DNA from: Auxenochlorella pyrenoidosa
Lineage: Eukaryota > Chlorophyta > Trebouxiophyceae > Chlorellales > Chlorellaceae
Length of the DNA: 22,258 bases
Direction of reading: 5' to 3'
NCBI GenBank assembly: GCA_001430745.1
Contig: KQ481983.1
Location: 1,984,555 to 2,006,812 of the forward strand
Below are positions 13,360 to 22,258 of this stretch, piece after piece; within the stretch, counting starts at the first letter, position 1, and each line of letters begins with the position of its first letter. A program made the translations under genes and the position numbers. A model generated the notes under the pieces. That model was not told where the DNA came from. It did no database searches and saw only the letters and a list, made by a program, of their open reading frames with translations.

Positions 13360-16336
13360 ATGAGCACAGCGTCCCGGGTCCACGGGCGCCCTCCCTGCTG
13401 CCCGGCCAACTGCGCCAGCAGAGCGGGACAGCGGCGGCCAGCAGCGTCTCCTCAACACCAGGCACAGCACCAGAGGGCGGCCAGGAGCGCAAGCTTGTCA
13501 ACCCCTTGCGCTACCGCCCAGGCCGGCCCGTCGGCGGCAGCACACATGGCGTCAGTGGCGGGGGCGGTCAGCGCCGACCCTGCAGCCCTGCAAGACCTGG
13601 TGGAGGATGCTGTCGTGTGGGCGAGCCAGCATGGACTGGTGGGTGGAACCGGCCAGTCCAGTGTTGGGTGCTGCGCTGCGCCTAGGCTTTGTCTTCTTGC
13701 CCCTGCAGCCCTGCGCTCACAGCCGCCACCGCTACCCACTGGGCTTGCCGATCCCATCATGCTTTACGTCATCATCCCATGCAGCTGGTGGGCGCGGGCC
13801 TGGCAGAGCCAGCCTGCGCGACGGTGCACGCGCCGCTGGCGCTGCTGCCGGTGCCCTACCCGCGCGAGACCTTCCTGCGGGCCAAGGCGGCGGCCCTGGC
13901 CTTCAACGCCATGGTGGATGCGGTGGCGCGGGATGAGGAGTACCTGTCGACAGTGCTGGCAGCGGCGGCGCAGGAGGACCCCTTCACGGTGAGCCTGAAA
14001 ACCTGGGAGGGCAGGTCGGAGCATTGGCAGAGTTGACGCGACTCTGCATGGGGGATCTGGTGCATGGCGCACAGCTTGCGCCTGCAGAGCAGGCCGCGCC
14101 CCAGCTGTCGTCGCAGTAGTGGCAGCACGACCCAGCAAGGTTCAGCAGTGCATGCCAAGACCCCCCCCACCTGCGTGGCCTGGTCCCTTCCTTTGCCCTG
14201 CAGGCGCGCCTCCTCCAGGTGTTCCGGGAGACTGCGGCGGAGCGGCATGCGCGGAGGGACCAGGAGGGAGTGCTGGCGGTGCTGCGGTCCGACTACATGC
14301 TGCACGCACCCACCAACAGCCTGCTGCAGGCGAGGCAGAGGGAGGGGCACTGCCTGCCTGCTGGCCCCTCTGCGCCGGCGCAGGCGCCGGCAGGGTGGGG
14401 CGCGTGAACGCCAAGGCAGTAGGGCAGAGGCATGAACTTGTGTCTGACGCTGTGCTGAGGGATGCTGCAATGTCCTCAAAGGCTGCTGCACGTCAGGCAA
14501 TGGCGCCAGCCTCGGCTCTCCCGTGCCGCCATGCCCAGCCTGCCCCGCATGAGTGCCTCCAGCCCTCCCCCCTCCCCTCCCTCCGCAGGTAGAGCTCAAC
14601 ACCATCGCCTCCTCCTTTGGCTGCCTCAGCACGCTGGTCGCCCGCATGCACGCCTACCTGCTGGGCCGGCTGGGCGCCAGCAAGGCGGAGCTGGCGGCGC
14701 TGCCCACTCACAACGCCATGGACAGCATCGCCGACGCCATGGGGGCGGCTGTGGTAGAGTACTGCACGGCGGCGGGGTGCGGTGCCGGCGAGGCCGTCAT
14801 GATGATGGTGGTGCAGCCGGGGGAGCGCAACGCCTACGACCAGCAGTGGCTGCAGACGCGGCTGTGGGAGCGGCACGGCGTGCGCACGCTGCGGCGCAGC
14901 CTGGCGCAGGTGCGCGTATGGCTGGCGTATGAAGGCCGGCTTGTGCCGCGTGTCATGGGGTGCAGATCGTGGATATGCGTATGCCATGCGTATGCTGTCT
15001 GCCAGCCAGCCTGCCAGCCTGCCTGCCTGTCTGTGGTGGCTGGGGTCACGAGTCTCTGTCAGCCCACCCCCTCTCTCACCGTCCCCGTCCCGCCTCGCCC
15101 GCTCCAGTTTCAGCCGTCATCCATTCTTAATCCCTTCCCTTCTTTTCTGATTTGCAGCTTGCGGCGGAGGGTGTGCTTGGGCCTGACGGCTGCTTGACAG
15201 TGGGAGGCCGCCGCGTGGCGCTCGTCTATTTCAGAGCAGGCAGGTTTGGTGGGCCCGCAGACGCCTGCCATGGACGTGGCTGCCGCTGCTTGCCACCCCA
15301 GGGCTGTGGCGGGCAGGCAGCCTGCTCCTTCACGATGGCGCTGACCGCGCCCTGTGCTGCGCCCCCTGCAGGCTACACCCCAGATGACTACCTGGGCGAG
15401 GCCGAGTGGGCGGCGCGCGTGCTGGTGGAGCGCAGCGACGCCTTCAAGTGCCCCTCGGTGGCCTACCAGCTGGCGGGCGCCAAGAAGATCCAGCAGGCAA
15501 GCCAGGAGGCCCCGCCACCAATGCGGGCTTCTGGCGGGGCAGGGCCAGTCAAGGCTGGGGGCTGGCCAAGTAGTGGCGTACAGTCTTGACGTTTGCCACG
15601 CAGATGCAGGTCTTTCTTGTGCTCAAGCTTTGTGCCTACAGCAGGCCCTGCCGGCTGCGGCCTGGCCCTGCCCGCCCACCTCTTGCAGCCTTGCAGCCCT
15701 CTCTGGTACTTCCCTGCCTATTGAACTCCCCGTTCGAGCCCCTTGTCCAGCCTGCCTCCTGCGCCTGCCTCTGTCGCTAGAACAGGTCACGCCCCCGACC
15801 ACCCCCTCCTGTCTCGTGTGAACTTGCAGGACCTGGCACGCCCTGGCGTGGTGGAGCGCTATGCCGCCAGTGCTGCCGACGCGCAGCTGCTTCGCAGCTT
15901 TTTTACGGGCCTGTGGGGCCTGGAGGACCTGGCCACCAACCCGGAGACGCAGGCCGTGGTGGACGACGCGGTGGCGCACCCCGACCGCTACGTGCTCAAG
16001 CCGCAGCGCGAGGGCGGCGGCAACAACTACTACGGCGACGCGCTGCGCGACAAGCTGGCCGCGGCGCGCGCCGCGGGCGGCGCCGGCCTGGGCGCCTACA
16101 TCCTCATGCAGCGCATCCAGCCGCCCGTGCACCGCTCCATCATGGTGCGGCTGGGCCAGGCGGCCGAGGCCGACACGCTGTCGGAGCTGGGCGTGTACTC
16201 CACCTACGTGCGCCGCGGCGACCGGGTGCTGCTCAGCGCCGAGGCGGGCACGCTGGTGCGCACCAAGGCGGCCACCAGCGACGAGGGCGGCGTGGCCAGC
16301 GGCTACGCCGTGCTCGACTCGCCGCTGCTGGTGTGA
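13360..16336 (+). CDS. GSH2: Glutathione synthetase (eukaryotic type)
   Basis: Exons 13360-13638, 13785-13988, 14204-14329, 14589-14909, 15158-15239, 15372-15496, 15830-16336 give 547 aa, or 485 aa from the ATG at 13546 (human enzyme 474). It joins gamma-glutamylcysteine and glycine using ATP, the second step of glutathione synthesis. Visible signatures: VELNTIASSFG (from residue 204), YFRAGYTPDDY, AKKIQQDLARPG, the ATP-grasp glycine loop VLKPQREGGGNNYYG (Lys436), ILMQRI, SELGVYSTYVR, and the C-terminal VRTKAATSDEGGVASGYAVL. Residues 1-62 are Ser/Ala/Arg-rich with no acidic residue, resembling a plastid transit peptide, so alternative starts could give plastid and cytosolic forms. Three of six introns use GC donors: 14330 (CAG|GCGAGG), 15240 (CAG|GCAGGT) and 15497 (CAG|GCAAGC). 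Conserved blocks span each junction, so these are well fixed. An out-of-frame ATG at 13284 would overlap both starts if transcribed. Confidence 0.96.
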
Positions 16337-16860
16337 CTGGGGCAGGCGGCGGCGGCTGGGTGGCAACTGCCCAAGCACCACTGTGCAGCTGCTGTGCTGG
16401 CATCAGTGATCCTGGTATTGATGACCCTGTCATTCTTTTGCGCTGCTCACTCGTCAAAATCACTCAAGGCGCAAGTTTGGAGGGGTAATGAGGTTGCGCG
16501 CTGCGTCAGGTACCGCATCGTGAGGTGGCAGGGGACACTGCCACGGCACCAGGCGCATTCCTCTTTCGGGATCCACCAACTTGAACTCCACTGTTGTGGA
16601 CCCCCATATCTCAACAAGACAGCCAGCCAGAGTCCGAGGTCCAATGCTTCACACTGCCCCGCCAGTCGCCACCAGCGGCTCGGCCAACACGCGTTGCTGG
16701 GGCTTTACGCGAAGAAAAGGGGTTGGAGTGGCAACATTGCTGGGGTGAGTGCCTGAGAAACTTGCTTGGGGTTCGGACTCTCTCGCAGCCGGTCCCTGCC
16801 CTCTCTGCGGCAGTCTTAACGTTCTGGCATAGCAACCCAATTGATCAAGGCTAACCGCCG
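16337..16860. other. Intergenic: GSH2 3' UTR and HDAC promoter
   Basis: No TGTAA motif on the plus strand and no gene recognised. Short open stretches on both strands lack conserved motifs. The composition is more balanced than in the coding exons. Confidence 0.6.
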
Positions 16861-19369
16861 ATGCCCGCATGCAGCACGGTCGCCACCGCCAGCGCTGCAA
16901 GCGGCAGCGGCCGGATGGCGCCAGCCGACTCGGCCACACTGGAGGAGCTCCGGCAGTCTTCCTTTGCGGCATGTGCCAGGCAAGGCAGATGCAGGTTGCA
17001 GGAGAGCATGCAGCAAGCAATTATCAGTTATTTTGAGTGGCGAGTAGCCCAAACGACATTCGGAGAATGCTCCAGTGTGGTGCGGTGTTTGAGATGTGCT
17101 ACGTCGGACTTGCTGCAGGCCTGACATAGCAGCCCTCATCCGAGACAAATATGGAGACCTTGGCGGGTGGCCAAGCAGAGACAAGCTGCCGGTGGTGTAC
17201 AATGAGTGCTATAACATAGGTGCACGTTCCAGGCGCCATTTCTCCTGGCTGCCTGTGGTCCAGCATGTGAGCTGGACTTGAGCTGCCACCCAGCAACAAC
17301 CAGTCCCTTCCCGACTGCGACCTCGCTCAAGCACAACCCTCCCATGCCTGCGCCCTTCCCAGGCTTCTACGGCCTGGAGAGGTTGCATCCCTTTGACAGC
17401 AAGAAGTTCCAGCGCGTCCTGGCGCTGCTGGAGGAGGCGGGGGTGCTCGACAGGGGCCGGCTGGTGACGGCGGCAGAGGCGGGCCACGACATCCTGCGTG
17501 AGGTGCACACCGAGCAGTACCTGCGGCAGCTGGACAGCAGCCCCCTCAAAGTGGCGCAGGTGAGGGGCCGAGGGTGGCTGACGGGGGCGCAGGAACGGGT
17601 CGCGATGCTGCGACCATCTGTTGTGTGCCCCCTGCAACCTGCTGCCCAGCTGCTGAGCGTCCAATGCCGGGGCCCTGGCGCCTGGGCGGCTTGCAACACT
17701 GCTGCCGGTCTGGCTGCACCGCAACCCCCCCCCCCCCCTCCACACCCCACCCCCACCCCGCCCTGTCCAGGTCACCGAGCTGGCCCCGCTGCTCCTGCTG
17801 CCGCCCTTCCTGCTGCGGAGAAAGGTGCTGCGGCCCATGGCGACAATGGCCGGTGGCAGCATGCTTGGCGCTGCCCTGGCCATGGAGCGGGGTTGGGCCA
17901 TCAACCTGGGCGGGGGCATGCACCACGCCTCCCACAACGACGTGAGCGCCAGCAGGATGCAGCCTGGCCAGCCTGGCGGCTGCTTGTGGGGAGGCTGTGC
18001 CGGTGTTGCCGGGGCGCAGCTCTGCAGCGGTCGTGGAGAGCAGGCGCACCCGGTACCTGCCCCTCCCTTCCTGGGCTGCAGGGCGGCGGCTGGTGCCCCT
18101 ACTCGGACATCACGCTGGCGCTGCGCCGCCTGCGGGCGGCCTCTGGCGGGGCGGCCAGGCGGGTGCTGGCGGTGGACCTGGATGTGCACCAGGCGGGTGC
18201 TGCCGGGCTGGCCGGCCAGACGGGAGGGGGCGCCCGGGGTTGCGTTCCATGCCAGCAAAGAGCGCATGTGGCAGCTGGGGGCAGCTCGGAGGAGTGCTTG
18301 GCAGCTGCTCGGCGACACTGCTGGCGTCGTCAGCCCGCCAATGCGCAGCCTGCTGGCTTCTTGCAGCCTAGCCTGGGGCTGACCCCCCCTCTTGCCTTGC
18401 CCCCTCCCTGGAGCCCACCTCCTGGCAGCCCTCCCTGCTGTCACGTGTGCGCAGGGCAACGGCATGGAGCGGGACAAGCTGGCCGCGGGGGACGGTGACC
18501 TCTACATTGTGGACGCCTACAACTGCAGGGCGTACCCCTGGGATGTGGAGGCCAAGCAGGCAAGCCAGGCATGGCGGCGGGGGAGCCAACGCAGACGGTG
18601 TCGAGCTGCACCGGCCCGCCGCTACGCCCAGCCGTGCCGCTTGGGCTGGCAAGCCGCGAGCCCTCTGCCCTGTGTGTGCTGTGGGCAGGCCTATCAGGTC
18701 GTCCACTGCTCGGCCTGCCTGCTGCCTGCTGGCTGCGTGGCGCGCAGGCCATCAACCAGCGGGTGGAGGTGGAGCCGGGGGCGGGGGATGAGGAGTACCT
18801 GGCGGGCGTGGCGGCCGCGCTGGGCAGGGCGTTTGCCGAGTTCTCCCCCGACCTCGTCATCTATAATGCCGGCACCGACATCCTGGATGGTAAGCCCCTG
18901 CTGGGCAGCAGTTTGCTGTCCCACAGACACAATCGATGTTTGCAACTGTTGTTGCTAGGAGTGCAGCTTCGAAGATGCAATTGTGACAGGCTTCAACAAT
19001 GTGGTTCCCGCTCGCATCCCTGTACATTTAACCTCACCTGCTCTGCCCTTCTAGACTGCTGAGAGTGTTGCATGCCCCTGCTGCCGATGTGTGTTGGTGC
19101 CAAAGCAGCTCAGCTGACTGCAACCCAATCCACCCGACCGCCTGCTTGCAGGCGATCCATTGGGCCGCCTGTGTGTGAGCGAGGCAGGCGTGGTGGAGCG
19201 CGATCGCCTGGTGTGGGCTGCAGCGGCGCAGCACAAGGTGCCCATCCTCATGCTCCTGAGCGGCGGGTACACGCGCGCCTCCACGCCCGTCATCGCGCGC
19301 AGCATCCAGGCCCTGTTTGAGCAGTTTGGGCTTGGGGCCGGGCCAGCGGCATGGGATGTAGATGGTTGA
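16861..19369 (+). CDS. HDAC11: Class IV histone deacetylase (HDAC11/HDA2-like)
   Basis: Exons 16861-16979, 17119-17219, 17363-17559, 17771-17941, 18082-18192, 18455-18559, 18748-18889, 19152-19369 give 387 aa (human HDAC11 347). It is a zinc-dependent lysine deacylase; HDAC11 itself prefers long-chain acyl groups. Family blocks in order: LPVVYNECYNIGFYGLERLH, KVLRPMATMAGG, ERGWAINLGGGMHHASHND (His190, His191), GGGWCPYSDITLA, DLDVHQGNG (zinc ligands Asp230, His232), AKQAINQRVEVEPG, YNAGTDILDGDPLG (zinc ligand Asp312), LLSGGYTRAS (catalytic Tyr355). All catalytic residues are present. GC donors occur at 18193 (CAG|GCGGGT, between DLDVHQ and GNG) and 18560 (CAG|GCAAGC). Intron 1 (16980-17118) is inferred to have a GC donor (CAG|GCAAGG) because it restores phase; the first exon is the least certain part. 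Confidence 0.94.
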
Positions 19370-19694
19370 AGAAGCTGTTCAGACGCATGTAAGATTCACG
19401 GGTAGCACGTGGAGCGCTGGGTTGGCGTGCACTGCACTTATGTCCTGCCAGGGCGGCGCCGCCCCGCGACATGGTCCCTTCCGCACGTGCCCGTCTTGTT
19501 GAGCCCGCCTCCGCGTATCTTCCTGGCCGGCTAAATGTGTGCAGAAGCACAAACCAAGGGGACAATAAGCAGTTTTGGGGGCAGGGGCAGCATGCACTGC
19601 AGCTTGGTTATTGAACGCGTCGGGGCGTCTCTGCAGAGATTCAGCCATTTTCCACACATGGGTACTCTCAGGTGTTATTGGCAGCGGTAGAGGG
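19370..19694. other. Intergenic: HDAC 3' end and glycosyltransferase promoter
   Basis: Contains the TGTAA candidate at 19388-19392 and otherwise no recognised element. The upstream extension of the glycosyltransferase frame (from 19575) has no earlier ATG, so 19695 is the preferred start. Confidence 0.6.
19388..19392 (+). terminator. TGTAA polyadenylation signal (candidate)
   Basis: TGTAA lies only 19 bases after the HDAC stop codon. If used, the 3' UTR would be unusually short for a green alga. No other plus-strand copy was found before the next gene. Confidence 0.5.
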
Positions 19695-22258
19695 ATGAAG
19701 AGAACGCACCCCTCGGCCGGCCTTTTGGGCCGCTCCTCCCGCTCGCTCAGTTGCAAGCGGGTAGCCTGGATCTCACTCACGCCCTTTCTTGCAGCACTGC
19801 TGGTTGGCAGCCTGGTTTTCAGGCGCGGCAGCGGCAGCGCCTTTCAGGAGTCGGTCGTTCAGCGGCAGCGGTCGGCCCGGGTGCTGGAGGAGACGCTTCC
19901 CTGCCTGGGCAGCAACTGCGAGCTGCAGGGCGGGTCGGCAGCGCCAGCAACTGCTGCTGGCGGCACTGCCGTGGCAGCTGCCGTCGGGGCTGGCGGAACT
20001 GCACGCAGCGACCTGCCCAAGCTGTTTCTCTTCATCGGCATCCTGTCGGGGCGTGGCTACCGCCACCGGCGCCTGGCTGTGCGCGAGGCATGGTCCAACA
20101 AGGCCCAGATCCCCGGCGAGGTGGTCTCCAAGTTCATCCTCTCCGAGGACGAACGCACGCCGCAGGTGCTGCGGCAGCAGCTGGCGCGCATTTGAATGGC
20201 AGCCTTTGGATGCGCGCTTGCGCACACGTTCGCACCTCTGCTGTGCAGCTGGGTGCACCTAGCGTGCAGAGGACATGCGTATGCGCTGCCCTGATGGGCC
20301 TGGCGCACCCTGTCCCATCATTGCCTGCGCCCCGGCCCACCCCCCGGATCCTGCTGCAGGTGGAGAAGGAGCTGGAGGCGTATGGCGACATAGTCTTTGT
20401 GCGGGAGAAGACAAACTACAAGTCCATCTTGTACAAGACCTTTTACGTGAGCATGAACGGGTACCTGCTGGCTGCCGCGGCATCTCCCGGGGCCGCAGCA
20501 TCTGGCAGGGGCATCTCCGCAGCAGCCTGGGCACCCCCCTGGCTGGCGCCTGGGCATCCCAGGGCCGTCCAGACCTCGGCAGGGGGCACAGTGCACGGCG
20601 GGGGTGTCCCTAGCTGCCGCCTTGTCTGCCGGTGCTCAGGCTCTCTCTCCCCCCCTCCCACTCCATGTGCTTTGCTGCCGACCGCCAGCTCCAACCTGCG
20701 CTGCACCTCACCCACCAGCGCCCCGCCTGCCGCCCCGCCCCCCCCCCAGGTGCTCGAGTACGCGGCGGCTCACTACGACGCCGCCTTTGTGCTCAAGACG
20801 GACGACGACGCCTTCATCAACGTGCCGCCCATGGCGGCCCAGCTGCGCGCGCTGTGCGAGAACCCGGGCTGCGCGTCGGAGCGCATCTACATGGGCCGCA
20901 TGGCCAAGCACTCGGAGGTGCTGCTGCAGCCGGGGCACAAGTGGAACAACATGGCGTTCCACAACCACACGGGTGGGCGGGGGGTGCGTGTGTGTGGCCC
21001 CCCCCCGTGCGGGTCGCGTTCGTGTGCGTGTGTGTGTGTGGGGGGGGGGACCATGGAACAAGGCCCGGCCCAGGCGCCGTGCGGGCGGCAGCCGTGGCAG
21101 GGGAGGAGGCTGCAGGCATGCCGGGGCTGCGCTGGCAGCGTGGATGCGGGGACGGCCCTGCTCTCCCGTGACAGCCCTGCTCTTGTGCATGCGCGCTCGC
21201 CGTGCTGGTCGCGCAGCATGGCGCGGTGCTGTGCCCACCGTGCTTGGGGCGTGCTTGCCGAGCCGTCCCGCTGCCCCCTCCACACTCGCAGGGCTGCGCG
21301 AGTACCCCAACTACATGATGGGAGGAGGGTATGTGGTGGGCGGCGAGGTGGCGCGCGTGCTCGTGGACGTGCACTCGCGCATGCACCTCAAGGTGGGCTG
21401 CAGGGCGGGGTGGGGAGGGGGGGAGTTTGGACAGCCGCCACCTGCCTGTGCAGCGGGCCAGAGCTTGGCTCGCTTTGGCCCGCTGGTAAGAACAAGCCCG
21501 TCTGCAGTGCGGCCGTACCCGAGGGCCCTGGCTGCGTCGCCTCGTGCTGCCGCAGTCGGCGAGACGTTTTCATGTATGCGCTGCCCGCCCCGCCGGGCTT
21601 GTGCCCAGCCTTTGAACGCTCGCCGCCCCCCCGCCCCGCCCCCCCCTGCGCAGTTCACGCCCATCGAGGACGCCACCCTGGGCTTCTGGCTCATGTCCAT
21701 GGACCTGCGCCACATCGACCACCCCATGTTCTACACCTGGGCCGCCCCCTGCTGCTTCAAGCCGCCCGTCAGGTGGGCGCCGCCCCCGGGGTGGTGAGCC
21801 AACCGACAGCAACAGCGGCTGGGAGGGGCTTGCGATGCGCTGCCCACAGGCGGTGGCAGGTGGGCCGCGAACCTCGCCCCGACCCTGCACCCGCGCGGTG
21901 GCCGCACCGGGGGCCCTGCCCTGCACGCTGACCTGCCATCCGGGTGCCCGCCCCTGCTCCGCCTGCAGGAAGCCGGGCGAGCGGTTTGTGTCGCGCTTCC
22001 AGCTGTCTGACGACTTTGAGCGGTCGATGTGCGGCACCGACCCCTGGCTGGTGCTGCACAAGATCGACTCGCCCACCAAGATGCGCTACGTGGGCAGCCG
22101 CATCGCCAACTGCTCCGCGCCCGAGCAGTGGGTGCTGCCCGCCTCCATCGAAAAGTACTTTGGCGAGGAGACGCGCAGGCAGTGGGCGGAGCAGCGGGAG
22201 GCCATGCTGCGCGCGGCGGGGCGGCCGCTCGACTCGCCGCCGCCGCCGCCGTCGCCGC
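19695..22258 (+). CDS. GT31 beta-1,3-galactosyltransferase-like, 3' truncated by window
   Basis: Exons 19695-20165, 20360-20446, 20750-20972, 21292-21392, 21654-21772, 21969-22258 (open at the window end), all GT-AG. It is a type II membrane protein: basic cytosolic tail, one transmembrane anchor (residues 23-42, VAWISLTPFLAALLVGSLVF), an Ala/Gly-rich stem, then the GT31 catalytic domain. Motifs: FIGILSGRGYRHRRLAVREA (the GT31 R..R..W block), KTDDDAFINV (the DxD metal/UDP-sugar site, Asp204-206), MMGGGYVVGGEVA, and TPIEDATLGFW (Glu299-Asp300). N-glycosylation sequons NHT and NCS are visible. Most likely a Golgi enzyme adding beta-1,3-linked galactose or a related sugar to glycoproteins or wall glycans; acceptor specificity cannot be read from sequence. 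The C-terminus is Pro-rich where the window ends, and no stop is seen. Confidence 0.9.

Noticed and set aside
13284..13685. Alternative GSH2 start frame beginning at ATG 13284
   Set aside because: It does not join in phase to the conserved GSH2 exons; I kept it only as a possible upstream ATG.
14974..15040. Repetitive CAGC/CTGC and ATGCGTATG stretch in the fourth GSH2 intron
   Set aside because: Looks like simple microsatellite-type sequence within an intron; no dyad or protein-level meaning found.
21016..21051. TG run followed by a G run in a glycosyltransferase intron
   Set aside because: Simple sequence common in GC-rich algal introns; no flanking structure supports a function.

Overview
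The window is nuclear DNA from a GC-rich, intron-dense eukaryote, most likely a green alga (Chlorophyta; a Chlorella-type trebouxiophyte is my best guess). Reasons: short exons joined by GT-AG and GC-AG introns of about 130-300 bases; Ala/Gly/Gln-rich linkers typical of GC-rich algal proteins; two downstream TGTAA motifs (the chlorophyte polyadenylation signal); plastid-type N-terminal extensions; and a mix of plant-like families (eukaryotic glutathione synthetase, Cys-type GST, class IV HDAC, GT31). Species assignment is inference only. No rRNA, tRNA, CRISPR array, prophage or intact transposon was seen.

Layout: (1) 1-5789 (+), a FAN/NSMAF-type GRAM-BEACH-WD40 protein whose 5' end may lie outside the window. 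(2) 6371-8054 (+), a secreted M43 (pappalysin-like) zinc metalloprotease with a proline-rich tail. (3) 8619-10674 (+), a Cys-type glutathione S-transferase with an organellar presequence. (4) 13175-11102 (-), a TPR/J-domain co-chaperone, convergent with the GST. (5) 13360-16336 (+), eukaryotic glutathione synthetase (GSH2), divergent from the co-chaperone across only 184 bp. (6) 16861-19369 (+), a class IV (HDAC11-like) histone deacetylase. (7) 19695-22258 (+), a GT31 beta-1,3-glycosyltransferase that runs off the window. I rebuilt all gene models by hand, matching exon phases and conserved family blocks.

The genes are mostly functionally unrelated. The exception is that glutathione synthesis (GSH2) and glutathione use (GST) lie within 2.7 kb of each other, with a chaperone-type gene between them that shares GSH2's promoter region. 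No dramatic new system was found. The most unusual signals are these: 8 of 40 reconstructed introns appear to be GC-AG, all in the central four genes; the divergent co-chaperone/GSH2 promoter carries three copies of CGATCGGAG, two of which form a strong hairpin ending one base before the first GSH2 ATG; and an intron of the metalloprotease gene holds a decayed duplicate of the start of its next exon.
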